From the NCBI GenBank assembly GCA_002224055.1, contig AZLU01000105.1, forward strand, positions 19,916 through 83,915: a stretch of 64,000 nucleotides of DNA, written 5' to 3'. Positions within the stretch are counted from its first letter, which is position 1. Each line of letters begins with the position of its first letter. The notes below the pieces were generated by a model. The model was given only the letters and a program-made list of their open reading frames with translations. It made no database searches and was not told where the DNA came from. Position numbers and translations under genes: made by a program. This document shows positions 20,902 to 32,613 of this stretch, piece after piece. The stretch comes from Pezizomycotina sp. ARF18. Its lineage: Eukaryota > Ascomycota.

Positions 20902-21936
20902 TTAGTTATTTTTCTGATTGTTGAGGATGCGAAGGATAGCCAAGAACAGGTTGATGACATCCAGATACAGCGAAATGCTGGCGCGATAGCCTCGTCGGGT
21001 GGTAGTGCCTATATCATCTGCGTGTCGACGAGAATGTAACCGAGAAGATCAAGCAGGCGCCGCCGGCGTAGGCGAGCTCCAACCCGCTGCTCCATGGAAG
21101 AACATGGCGACGAGGCCGAAACCGATCAGAACCAGAGACCGCCGAAGAGCCACGGCGCCAGACCGGTAAAGTCGTACTGGTCTGGCAGCGAACAGGCTCA
21201 GGGCGGCGAAGACGATACCGTGAGGGATGATAGCCTCGAGGACGAGCTTGACTTCGAAAGAAGGATACGATGACGGCGACGGTTGTAGCTTCCATGAGCG
21301 TGAAGCCGCCGAGGAAGAAGAGTTCTTGGGATACGATTTGCGGAAGTAGAACGTGCCGAGCTATAAATAAATCGAAATGAGTTTAGGTCCTTGAAGGCGC
21401 GATAAGGTGGGTGTAGAGAGGGTGTATATCGTGTGTGTAACGTACCATGAACCCGATGGAGCCGAAGAGGAGATCCAGAGCATCCAGACGTTCGATGGAT
21501 CCAGCTCTTGAAGGCCGGCTGAAGAAGCCGACCGCGGATACGACGCCCGTGGCCAATAGCTGGACGAAGAGGATGGAGTATACATCGCGGATGAATTGAT
21601 GTCTATGTAAATAGAACAGGATTAGAAATGTCCCCAAACATACAAAATATAGTGACACACTGGATGTTTTGAGGGGATTTTATTTGCTTACCTCACTTCG
21701 ACGAACATTCATTGACAGAACTCGAGTACAGGAAATCTTCGGGAACCTGTTCCACAAAAATCATAAGACGTCAGTTTTCTCCATCTTTAGGAGGCAAAAA
21801 ATAGAGGCTCTGAACTCAGAAAGGCCACAAATGTTACATTGTCCATGCTATCCTCCGCTGCTGACGTGGCGTTGCGGACTCGTAGACGTGCGGGTGGCGT
21901 CCGTGGAGGATGGTTTTGCAGGTGCGGGGCGGCCAT
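20902..21936 (-). CDS. BXI1: Bax inhibitor-1 / LFG family membrane protein (Bxi1/Ybh3-like)
   Basis: TMBIM/LFG-type protein with about seven membrane helices, expected in ER or vacuole membranes and linked to calcium handling and stress-induced death. Start at 21936 opens a short Pro/Arg-rich N-terminus. An intron then joins DN to VPEDFLYSSSVNECS, the conserved leader before HQFIRDVYSILFVQLLATGV (first helix). A second intron is at about 21604-21692 and a third at about 21362-21446. Later family blocks are LFGSIGFMV, YPKNSSSS, KLVLEAIIPHGIVFAALSLF, FPWSSGLELAYAGGA, LVDTQM and the C-terminal SISLYLDVINLFLAILRIL followed by NNQKNN and the stop at 20902. Length and order match the fungal family. 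Several frameshifts lie between 21000 and 21300. Confidence 0.9.
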
Positions 21937-23348
21937 GTTTTTGCCTTTTGACGGTTGTGCTTGTGTTGTTTTCGTGGGTTGAGATTACGAGGCCTTTACT
22001 GGGAAAAAGCTCAGAAGGTTCGGGAGTCGCTTTTTTCCCCGCCGGTTGATGAGGATGATGAAAAGTCCAAGAAGAAAGTTGCTGGGTTCTTGGCTATGAT
22101 AAGGAAAGGTTATTTTTTGATGATAATGATGTGGAAAGGAAAGAAAGGGAGTAAGAAGAGAGGAGCTGGAAAAAAAAAAGAAAAAGAGAAGGAATTAGAA
22201 GTGCCCCTTACAAATAAAGATGGAGGGGGCTTGGTCTTGGCCGAATAGACGGAATCTGACGGCCAAAAAATGGAAAAAGAAAAAGTAGTTAGTATACAAG
22301 ACTAGCCCGAGCCCCGCGGTGGCCAAAAAAGGGACACTCTTTTTTAATTTTTTGTGGTAAATCGCACGTATTTTAAAGAAAGTGTCCCTATTTTTTTTTT
22401 TTGTCCACCGCTTGCCCACCCCGGCAAATATATTGATACTATATGAAAATATGACTGGAAAGGAAAAACGAACCGTGGAATAAAGCCAAGCGATGGACCA
22501 TTATCATCATATTCCCGCACTGCGATGGATCCAAGTGGCACGAACCTTCCGTGCTCGAACGTATACACAAGCGAACCAGAATCGAAAATTTTTTTCTTCA
22601 AAAATCCCAGCTGCACCCTGTGTTCGCACGGGGGGTAAAAAAGGGGTTATATAATTATATAATTTTCATATAAGCGAATCAGGCAAAGTTGACGTGCAAA
22701 TTTTGGTCGCTCTATCCCCCTTTATATCGGGTATTATTTTCATGTATTTTTTAAAATATTTGAAAAAAAATCTTATATTTAAAAAATAAAAATAATCGCT
22801 TGATGAGTTCTAAAATTGTTTCGCATGCATGCGTATTGGCGAGTACATACTTATTCAACTGGTTGTGCTTGCCCCAGTTTCTACGATTAAGTCATCCAAT
22901 AAATTGAAATATATATTGGGTATTGACACGGAATACTAGGTGATCTCTCTAAATGCAACGTGGAAAGCACGCGTATGGAAGTAGGATTGGGTATTTGTAA
23001 CACAAGGACTGGTTGGAAAGAAACTGTAGGAAAGAAGAGGAAGTGGAAAAGTCGCTTCAAGATGCTTAGAACGGCAAAATAGGACAACGGGGCGCTTTTT
23101 CGGTCGTGCAAGTATATAAATAGAGCAATATATGTGAATAGAGCAGGTAAGGGTACTTTACAAAGGCAGTTTTCTCGTACAGGACGAGCACAAGCAAAGA
23201 AAATCAAAAGCCGGTATACAGACACGAAGAAAATCAGGATTGAGTGATACCAGATAGCTCGCTTGCGTGCATTATTTGCATAGACGCCGCCTTCCGTTTC
23301 CTCTTTTGTGCAGTCGGCTCCTGTGGCTCCTTGAAGTCTTCGCCCTCT
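21937..23348. other. Intergenic region between the LFG and lipase genes
   Basis: No gene is supported. Purine-rich runs (22060-22200), A/T homopolymers and a G/C-run pair (GGGGGGTAAAAAAGGGG near 22630 and CCCCCTTTATAT near 22718) are visible. The latter two could be the ends of a small inserted element, but no clean inverted repeat was found. Confidence 0.45.
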
Positions 23349-25387
23349 CTAGGTATTAAGACTCACGGTGCTCTGTGCAGGCTTGCCAACGCCGATCTTG
23401 ATCCCCTCGGCACTGAAGAACGGGTTACCGGTCGAAGGAGCCGGCGAGGTAACAGCTGAGGTATCGCTATTCCGCCGCCTGAGGAGCACGCAGGCCACGG
23501 CGATCGGGTTCCGGTCGGAGTAGCGCCCGTGGATCCTGGAGGTGATGGGGTCGTCGATTTCTTCTTCTTTCGCGACGGCGTCGAAGGACCCTTGTCGTCA
23601 TTCGACGATGATGAGCCCTCAGAATTGAAACTTGCTGATGACAGCTTCTGGAAATTTTGCTTTGAGAGTATTCACGGAAAAGATCCTTGTGGACGTTATT
23701 ACCGCTTACGCTGCCGCCTTCGCCGTTTTCGCCGTTTTCGCCGTTCCGCTCGTCTTCCGAGTAGCTTGGCGGCTCATTGCTTCCTTTTGACTGCGAAAAC
23801 CGTGATGTCTTAGATCCGAACCGCTTCTCCTTGTTGAATTCTCCAGTGGCGGACGCGCTGTAATTATTGAGGCTCTCGAGGACGTGTGGGATAACCAGCT
23901 TATCAACTTCATCGCCCCAAAGGAAATCGAGATGCTCGTAGTGCGGAACTTCCGTCGCTTCGGTATGGCTAGGCAGTTCGGCCATCATGACGGATATGTC
24001 CACGAGGCTGTCGCTGCCCCCGTAAACCAGAGAGATCGGAGTCTTGATGTTGCGCGTCGGGAACTTGGCGACCTTGTAGAACGACCGTCCGTATCCCCAT
24101 CCATCGGTTGCTGAACGTCGTCATCGTACATTTGAAGCACCTGTTACGGATGATTTGGAACCAATGAACGACAGATTTTACGGAAGTGAAGGAGTAAAGA
24201 TTGAGGGTATGCTGCCAGTTTCTGTTGCAAGCTTATATTTCGGCCCGTCCAGTTGAACAGGAATTTAAGCGCCATGTCGATAACTGAACAAAAATAGGAG
24301 ATCTAAAGGAAAGTCAGCATATTTGGAAGCTTAGTTAGGCTAAAAGAAGCAGCCAAACTACAGAGTATACTTTGCCAAAACATGGTGGAGCTCAATATGC
24401 TCTTCCTTCCAAAAAACAAAAAAGATCACATCCGGGCTAGCCTTTACTAAGGCGTCTACGACAGTGTTGTATAACCCGCAGGAGCCATCGCCGGCCCAAA
24501 GCTATGAAGACATCTACGACCTCGTTAAGGTCCGGATGAATACTCAAGGTAGCAAATGCCTGTGCCGTGCCCTGCGAAAAACCAATATACGACAGCGATT
24601 TCGACTTTGTCGTCGAGAGAACGTACTCGATCGAATCGGGAATGTCGTGCATGGCAAACTCATCCATGCTAAAATTCCAAAAAGCCGGGTCTTGGGAGTT
24701 GTGGTAAATGCATTTCTTCGAATACTTGTTTCCGCGGTTATTTCCAAGCTGATTTATGTTGTTAGCTCATAACTTTCATACTGAGTTAGAGAATATCGAA
24801 AACATACCCAAACATCAAAACCTTGCTCTGCCAGGACAAAAGGGAGGCACTTCTCGCGCTCAAGATTGCAAACCCACACTTCGCTATTCATCAAAAGTCC
24901 GTGGTGCAGGTATACAACACCTCTCTTCTTTCTCTCCCTCTCCCCTCTCTTCGGAGCTTTCTCATCTCTTCCCTCGGGATTCGATGGAGACCGAGCAAGT
25001 ATCCATCCTTGGTCTGAACGACGTGTTCCTCGGCATCGTACCCAAACAGGGCACACATTCGACGAAAGCCATTAGCTTGGCGAATTTGGCGGACAATCGG
25101 TAGGTGTTGCTTCTGAGCGACCCTAGAGCGTCTAGTGGATGGTAGGAGCTTAAACACAGCTCTGGATCGATTATAGCAAAAGTTTAATATAGGCGAAGCT
25201 ATGTGAGATTAAAAATTCATTAATACGCTGAAGGCCTTGTTAAAGCTTCAAGTAGGTGTTATCGGGATAACATACGAAGTGCTAGCGTGATAATTCGGAC
25301 TATAAATTCGAGCATCAAAACCAGAAAGGATAACGTAAGGGCGATATATTCCCGGAAGAATAATCTTCCTACAAATGGAACCGCCAT
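23349..25387 (-). CDS. Steryl ester hydrolase / acid lipase-family alpha/beta-hydrolase (Tgl1/Yeh-like)
   Basis: Membrane-anchored lipase of the LIPA/Tgl1/Yeh group, expected to hydrolyse steryl esters at lipid droplets or membranes. Exon 1 (25276-25387) encodes a membrane anchor (REYIALTLSFLVLMLEFIV, then RIITLAL). A 77-bp intron (25199-25275) follows, then PSPILNFCYNRSRAVFKLLP and the lipase N-domain FGYDAEEHVVQTKDGYLLGL. The next blocks are VVYLHHGLLMNSEVWV (oxyanion HG), the nucleophile elbow IGFSQGTAQA (Ser), PISLVYGGSDSLVDI (Asp) and VPHYEHLDFLWGDEVDKLV (His), so the whole triad is visible. The C-terminal tail is Ser/Glu-rich, low complexity and probably regulatory; it ends near EGIKIGVGKPAQSTVSLNT. 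Frameshifts occur around 24060-24440 and 24750-24900. Confidence 0.9.
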
Positions 25388-27567
25388 TTTTTCGAGCTGT
25401 ATATCAAGGGAGCTATTTCGCTTGAGAGGTACGATCGTCGATATCTCTTGGGCAACCTCTGAAGCCTGTCGCGAGCGACATTTGATATTGGTTAGAAGTG
25501 CAACCCAGGAATGAAAAACATATAAAAAATTAAATATTCAAATAAATCTAGAAAAATCGCCCTCTACAAGATTTATAAAATAAATAATAATAGAAAAACA
25601 AAAAAGCAGAAAAGGGGGGATTGGCGAATTATTTCAGGATCGTATCTTCTTGGACTTACAGGGAAATGCCACTTATAAAACATAAATCAGGCTGGAGGAA
25701 GGCCCAGCCCTACCCATTGAGCAGAAGAGCGCTCGTGTGAGCACCTTTTTTAGGTTGAAGGGGTGCACAAATCTACCCTGCAAGCACTTTTTGAGTTTTT
25801 TCTCCACTTTTTCTCTTCGTGCCTTTTTGCTATTCTCGTTTCTTTCCGCTTCAAGAGCCAGAAGGAAGGGAAATGGAATTTGTTTATTCTCCTTTTGTCA
25901 ATCCTTTTTCGATTTTCCCTCCTAGTCGAATTCTCTCTTTATTTTATAAAATTCGTTCAAGCTTTGCTGATTGCGGAAGCTGTCTGCGGCAGAGCAAACA
26001 GGGCGGCGAGGGTTGTGGTGTTGATCCAATGGACTAGAATGCGTATGTTAGGTTGGTATGATTGGAAAAGTCAAGAGTAAAAAAAGACTCGATCCACCTG
26101 GCAAGCGACCAGGATGTGTGCTAACTGCAGAAACAGACGTTTTTTTACGGTTTAGTCGAAGCGAAGGCTGCAGATAGAAATTTGGGGGAACTCTTCGAAG
26201 AATTTTAGGAAAAAGAAGTAGCAATAGTAATGTTTAACAGGTAAAAGCGACCATGTCGAGTTGGCTTGTGAAGACTGCAGGATGCATATGGACAAGGGAA
26301 ACCGAAAAAAAAAAGGGCAATATATAACAACTGCTTCTTCGTATGTTATAGTGTATAGCGAAAAAAGAACAAAAACGACTTTATAGCGTGAATGTGAACG
26401 CTGCAGGAGGTATGCCGTTTGGTACTGGGGGTACAACAGGCCTTTGACAGTTGTCGCTTTCTGCCAGGTCAGGTGGATATATAAGTTTTGATTGAAGGGA
26501 ATGGGGGAGTTCTAAAATTTTAATTAAGACAAAAGGGTAATCATGCATATGTAGGGCGTCGGCGCTTCACCACGTCGGCTTACGGACCCCGAGTCTCCCC
26601 CACAACCAGTAAACTATAACAGTAATTATTAACAACGAAACAGAACAGGACGAACTTACCGCCCCTAATATTCTTACACGATTATTCGTATAGTGTAGAG
26701 CGATGTATCTGCAGAAATCATATGAAAAAAAGGGGGGGTGGTCGAACTATACTTGATATACCTTTCGATTGAATGCAAGGGATACTGATTAGAAATAGGT
26801 AGAAGAATACTAGGAAGAAAAGAATTCGGAGAGAAGCAGGAGGGAAGAAGATGGAGAAGATAAAGAAGGATTGGAAAGATATTCCTTCTTCACTTATTAA
26901 AATCTTCAGATGATGAATAAATTGCTGAGTGATTCGACGTCATAAAAAGAAAAGAAAAGAGAAAATCAGATGGGGGGATATTCGGCCGCGTTCGCTGGGC
27001 AAGATTTTTGGGCAAATACGGAGTCTTAATAAAAAAAAAAAAAAAAAAAAAAAAGAAAGTGTGGGTTTTGCCCGACATAAGGAGGGTGCCCGACTTTAGG
27101 AGGGTTCTAGACTGATCAGAATTTGCACAGCAGGATTATATCAAGATCACGTGAAAATCACGGGATCATTTATATAATTTACACGTGACTAATTAGGACG
27201 AGATAATCAGGACGAGGTAGAGTCATCTTAGGTGGGAGGGGAGGGAGAGAAAAAGGGTACCCCCCTTTAGCTTGCAGCTTGCAAACCTCTCTTTAGTAGC
27301 ATTTTACTCCGCTATTAGTCCCAGCGAGCGTATCGTGTTTTGGTGTGCACAAATTCTCGGTAACGCAAATTTGGGTGTACTGACAAGAAAACCTCGGTAG
27401 CGGCAAAATGGTGACCCCGAATATCAAATCACGTGAATTAAAGATCTCCAATAACACTAAGTAGCTTCCCTCGACCCGTTACAACCCGCAAGAACGTCCT
27501 TCCCTCGAAACACAGCTTCAAACATCAGCCTTCTCGATTTCTGATATCGAGAGGAAATCTCGAAATA
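25388..27567. other. Long intergenic region
   Basis: About 2.2 kb without a supported gene. Notable items are an A run of about 24 (27030-27053), a short direct repeat with GCCCGAC...AGGAGGGT (about 27071-27106), and two CACGTGA/CACGTGAC motifs (27149 and 27181) that could bind bHLH factors such as Cbf1 upstream of PET191. Overlapping T-rich frames at 25737-26080 are low complexity. Confidence 0.45.
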
Positions 27568-28089
27568 ATGCCGTCGTCATGTAAAGACATCCGTGCGTCC
27601 GATCCCTCTCAATTCATTTCCCACTCCATTGCCATTCGTCACCAAAACTAACCAACCCAAATACCTCAGGCGACGCAGTAATTACGTGCCTCCGCAACTC
27701 CCCCTGCATCCTCGAAGAACACCACACGCCGGGCGAATGTATCCGCTCCCCTCTTAAAGAACAGCTACCCATGCAGTGCCAGCAGCTCCTGCATACGTAC
27801 GGGCAATGCAAGTAAGCAAATAAACAATCCCACTGCCAGCATGAAATGCTTGTTTTGGTTGTAATTGACATTGGTACAACCGTAGACGAGGTATGATAGA
27901 CATGCGCAAGCGTTTCCGGGGCAATGCACCGCCGGTAAATAAGGCGTCGCTGGGGAGTGGGCAGCAGCTGTACGGGGGACACCGCTATACCAGGATCTCA
28001 TGCAGATGGATGACGAGACGGCGAAACTCGCTGGAGCTGGCGAGAAACCAACTGGCTCTTCTACTACTTCTTCAGAACCGAAAAAGTGA
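27568..28089 (+). CDS. PET191: Pet191/COA5 cytochrome c oxidase assembly factor
   Basis: Small twin-cysteine protein of the mitochondrial intermembrane space needed to build complex IV. Start at 27568 (MPSSCKDIR). Intron 1 ends at an acceptor CAG near 27670 and resumes with DAVITCLRNSPCILEEHHT and PGECIRSPLKEQLPMQCQQL, then HTYGQCK. Intron 2 (from about 27811 to 27886) leads to RGMIDMRKRFRGNAPPVNKA, the best conserved part of the family. Cysteine spacing agrees with Pet191 proteins. A missing or extra G in the GGGGG run near 27975 breaks the frame. Restoring it gives a tail with LYQDLMQMDDETAKLAGAGE that ends in SSEPKK at 28089, a normal length. The overlapping minus-strand frame is a shadow. 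Confidence 0.9.
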
Positions 28090-28649
28090 AAAGCGGATAT
28101 ATTCGGTGACGAGGTGGGTGGGGTTAATTTGTATATATTACAGTTTACAGGAAGGCGAGTATGGCATTGAGCTGTCTTGCCAGTACGAAAGGCGCGGGAG
28201 TGTCTTCATCTCGGAGTTAATATGGAACCGAGATGATAGATTGTACATTACCACTGTTTATAGCAAATTTCTATCTCGATATGCCTTTGTAAAAAAAGGG
28301 AAAGATCAATACCAAGATGCTTGAATATAAATCTCTACGATTTATATCCGGGGTTTGACAGCGTTATATTGAGTCAATATAGTTATTGTAAGGTGACGTA
28401 TAATACATACACTTGCTCAGAAGGTAACAATCAAAATTTTCTTCGCGGCATTGACCCAAGGGAGCGAAAAAACCAAGGCTTTTACTGGAAAAATGCGTTC
28501 CTTAAATAACTTTTGGAAGGAACCAAATTCAATTGATACCAATTTGCTATATTCCTCCTTGCCCGACCTGCACAATTTCTTGTAGCATTATTGTTCTTTT
28601 TACAAATTTACTGAAACTTTTGGATCGTAATTTCGGGCGTTAAGATGAC
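28090..28649. other. Convergent intergenic region PET191 / TAL1
   Basis: Nothing coding is recognised. It is AT-rich 3' flanking sequence of two convergent genes. Confidence 0.5.
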
Positions 28650-30263
28650 TTAAGCTCCTAGCTTATCCTTCAAGATACCTTGAGAGTAACGGCATCGGCA
28701 GCGAACTTCCTGATACCATCGCTCAGCTTCTCGGTCGCCATCTGGTCCTCGTTGAACGCAAAGCGGAACTCGGCTTCGTTATCGATGTAGCTTTCCTTCT
28801 TGATGTCGAGGGATTGAGCTATGCGTAGGGAAAAGAACTTGTTAGAAATAAAGACTTTGAAACTCTCAGATATTAGCATGTATCACTTACCAGCCTCAGC
28901 ATTGAGCTTCTTAGGAACATCATCGTTGCTGTTGTACAACTCCTCCAGAAGATTAGGCTATAGAAGAACAAAAAAGAGGTTAGCGGCGAATATTAGAAAT
29001 TTTTTTTTTGAATTTCTTTTAGACAGAAAGGATAGACGCACCGAAATCGTCAAGTAGTCGCATCCAGCGAGCTCAGTAATTTCACCAACGTTCCTGAACG
29101 AAGCACCCATGACAATGGTCTTATATCCGAACTTCTTGTAGTAGTTGAAGATGTTCTGAACGCTCTTGACACCGGGGTCCTCTTCTTTGGCGTAAGTCTT
29201 GCCCGTCGAAGCTTTGTACCAATCCAGAATACGGCCGACGAAGGGGGAAATGAGGAAGGCATCAGCCTCGGCGGCGGCGATAGCCTGTGGCAGCGAGAAC
29301 ATGAGCGTGAGGTTACAGTTGACCTGGTGGTCCTTCTGCAGAACGCGGGCGGCCTGGATACCCTCCCAGGTCGAGGCGATCTTGATCAGAACGCGGTCCT
29401 TCGAGACGCCGATGGATTTGTAAAGCTCGATGAGGTGGAGAGCCTTATCGATGGACGCCTTTGTGTCGTAGGAGTATCGTGCGTCGACTTCCGTGGAAAC
29501 ACGGCCGGGGACAATCTTGAGGATCTCATTGCCGAACTCTACGAGGAGCCTGTCGAGAGCGGCATCGACTTGCTCGTCGACGTTTCCACCCTAGAAGGTA
29601 GAAAAATTCTGTCAGAATGGGCGGTTTATTGCCATTGTGAACACCGGATTAGCATTGGCCTTACATGCTGCTTTCCGTATTCAATAGCGGTATCGATCAG
29701 TTTGGCGTATTCTGTCTTCTTCGAGGCGGCGAGAATGAGGGATGGGTTCGTTGTTGCGTCTGCGGCGTGTACTTCTTGATGGTAGCAAAATCACTGCAAT
29801 AAGAGTAACCCAAAAAGCGTGAGTGTTAATTAAGCCCTTGCACTCCCTACAACTTCTATAATGACGTTTCAAACCATATGGATAAATAAGCAGTTCACGA
29901 ACCAGAGTCGCAGACGACAGTCTAACAATCAGATAGTCTCAGTTAGTATAATTTCACTTGGAAACCGCTCTTTGCCCTCAACAAAAACCACTACTACAAA
30001 GGAAATTATACGACATTCTCAAATTGAATTCTACTCTCGAAATTCTTTTCCCCTTATGACCTAAACAATTGTTCACAATCGTAACTTGAGAAATTTGTCT
30101 GCTTTGTGACATTTCCGCGAAAGGAGGGGAAAATTCTTCTAAGGGTGAACTCTGGCGGGGTTCATGGTGGGGTTCAACAAAAACACCGATAAGCACCGAT
30201 AGAAAGGGAAGAAAGGGAGCTTACGGTGCCAGAGGCCTTGAGCTGTTCGAGAGAGGAAGGCAT
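28650..30263 (-). CDS. TAL1: Transaldolase (pentose phosphate pathway)
   Basis: Cytosolic transaldolase, moving a dihydroxyacetone unit between sedoheptulose-7-phosphate and glyceraldehyde-3-phosphate. Start at 30263 ([13 protein letters not shown]). After a first intron of about 300 bp a 19-nt microexon (29903-29921) supplies TVVCDSG, and the next exon begins [11 protein letters not shown] at about 29793. Then follow [56 protein letters not shown], and [19 protein letters not shown] with the Schiff-base Lys. [33 protein letters not shown] and [17 protein letters not shown] come next. Late introns lie at about 28964-29040 and 28815-28890. The tail [18 protein letters not shown] runs to the stop at 28650. 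All catalytic blocks are present. Frame breaks occur near 29760 and 28680. Confidence 0.97.
29903..29921 (-). other. TAL1: 19-nt microexon of TAL1
   Basis: ACTGTCGTCTGCGACTCTG codes for TVVCDSG, exactly the residues missing between the first exon (ASGT) and the next (DFATIKK) compared with other fungal transaldolases. It is preceded by an acceptor TTGTTAG and followed by a GT donor. One G more in the last codon would restore phase, consistent with the homopolymer losses seen throughout the window. Confidence 0.65.
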
Positions 30264-30464
30264 TGTCGATTGAGTGTTGATTAGAAGATTTAGAGAAGGG
30301 ATTATTAACGGAATCTTGAAGGAATTAGAAGTATTGATGGACAGGAATAAGATTTTTGAATTTGTGTTGCTGTATACAGAGGTGGTTATGAAATATTTTT
30401 TTTGTGTTGGGTGTAGTATATTTTTTATTTGAAGGTGGAAGGAAGCTTTCGGCAGCTCCCACCG

Positions 30465-30474
30465 CTTTTATATA
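30465..30474 (-). promoter_or_regulatory. TATA box of TAL1
   Basis: TATATAAAAG on the minus strand about 200 bp upstream of the TAL1 start codon. Position and sequence fit a strong core promoter for this highly expressed gene. Confidence 0.6.
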
Positions 30475-32613
30475 TGTCCATCCCAGGGCTACCTAGCTAT
30501 GATGCTACACACTACTTAGGTAACTACTATGAGACAACCTAGTCTCAAGATTTTTCAAGTCGGATAAATGTGCTCCGTTTTAGATACATGGACTATCACT
30601 ATTCCTGATCACAAAATGATGGCGAAAAAAATGCGACAAGGAGGTATGTCAATTGGGAACTGGCAGCCAGGTACGTCCACGACCTTCGTTTCCTTTTCTT
30701 TTAATGGATATTTTTTCTTCTTAAGTGCTCATCTCCCGGTGGCTTTTATTAGGCAATTGAGCTGTTGGGACGCGGACGGCCAAAGATGAACCGTTGAAAA
30801 TATTGATACGGGAAAGGTTGCTGCTACAACACGATACCAAGCTGCGTCTCGCCCCCCGGAAGCTTAGGAGCCAAACTGACGAGCTGTTTTAGGGCCATCC
30901 GAAAAAGTTGATTTTATAATTGCTCAAGCGGTTACTAAGGGAAGAGCATGCCCGTATTCTATAGCTAATATAGTTTAACTACCTGCATACTTAAATTACA
31001 AGCAAGAGCGTTTTTCTAAATATCCTCACCATGAGCATCACATTTGATATACCTTGGAAGAATGCGAGAAGATCGATAGCTGCAAGCTCCAGCAATTGCC
31101 GATTCGAAAGAAATTTATTCTCTCCGATTCTTGTCCAAGGAAAACAGGAAGAAAAATGCCTCCCGAGACACCCGGTAGGAGGATATGAAGATGAGCAGCT
31201 TAACTGCTTTACTGTCGTCTGGTGTTGACCCACTGGAATAACATTACAAATAAATTAATAATGGTTAAAGCGCTTGAAGCATTTCGGCCAATTGGCGAAG
31301 ACGGAAGTGAGCTCGATAATCTAGCCATGGGAAGGGACAGCTCGCATGGTGGGGGGCCTAGTCCTTGCACCTGCACCATGGGATAGTGGGGGCTAAGGGA
31401 CGCGCGAAGCTAGGTAAGAGCTTACCAATTCAGAAATCTAAATAAGTTATAAGCCGTTCTACTTAGCAGTGTTAGCACCCTCCAACGACTAATAATAAGT
31501 AGTACGTACATAAAGTATGAGACTAAATAATAGAACTACCTTACTCGCCGTACCTCTAGGATCATCTTTTGTATATTGGTGGTAGTATAGAGTATTTAGA
31601 GGACATGAATTACCGTTTAGACTATACTTAATTACTGAGGGAAGGTATTCCTCTAGAAATACGATTCCATTAACATGATATATATACTTATATTTCAAAA
31701 AAGAAAAAAATGTTCCATCGAAGTATTGGACTTATAGAAAGCATTTTAACGATCCAAAAGAAAAAAAAAAGAAAAAAAAGAGAGCAAAGGTGGTGAACTA
31801 AGTAGCGCTAAATCGTCTGATCCGCTCAGGTCTATGACGTCACGTAAATCAATACTAGATCGTATATAAATCTTTTTTTTTTTTTATTTATATATGGAAG
31901 TTCCTGGCAGGGCCCGACCTCGCCCTACATATCATGAAATAATAACGCCCTCTGGCATCTCAAAACCACTCAACGTAGCCTTACTAAATTCTAAGTTATC
32001 ATTAAATAGGCCAAACAGAAAATTCGACGGGAGGGATTTAGTATTGGAATATTACAAATTTGATGGCGCCATAATCAATATACACATTACCGCTCTAATA
32101 CGTTAATATTAATCTGCCATGAAATAACTACGTCTTTTTTTTTTTTTTTTTTTTTAAGCCTCTCTGTAATTGAAGACAATGCCTATATAGCTACAGTAGC
32201 TTTAAGGCAGGCATTATTGTTTAGTGTCATTATCAATGCTGGAAGTCCTAGTTTATATCAAACAAGTGGAAGTAATAAGCATTGACAAAAGGTGCGCGAG
32301 CCCGAAGAACAAAAACCGCGTGACTGTAGCGGATGCTGTATACTTTATAATTTAAGTAATGTTTTATAACTCCTTTGCACAAATTTATTGCCTACCAAAA
32401 ACATAAAAAGACAAAAAGAAAGAAAGAAAGAAAGATATGACTCCGTACGAACGAGCACCTCGAATTCCAAGAAGGAAACGAAAAAAGCCAAAGTTGTTTG
32501 ATGAAGAAGTTGGGGGCATAAGACGATGAATAGACGAATACGGGTATATTATTAGGAGAATAGCTAATATGAAGAAGGTCGAGAAAAAGAGAATAATGTA
32601 ACATCGGCTTTTA
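30475..32613. other. Long intergenic region
   Basis: About 2.1 kb with no supported gene. It includes T runs at about 31871-31884 and 32135-32155 and a GAAA microsatellite (32414-32436). A GC-richer patch at 31310-31425 has two related blocks, CATGGTGGGGGG and CATGGGATAGTGGGGG. A 71-codon frame at 31894-32106 has no recognisable homology. Confidence 0.45.

Noticed and set aside
27614-27982. Cys-rich minus-strand frame that looked like a small secreted protein
   Set aside because: It is the antisense of the PET191 exons, whose plus-strand product matches the family exactly; the cysteines come from reverse-complemented codons.
31310-31425. Possible LTR or structured RNA
   Set aside because: Two related G-rich blocks and a short palindrome are present, but no terminal TG...CA, target duplication or stable long stem could be identified.
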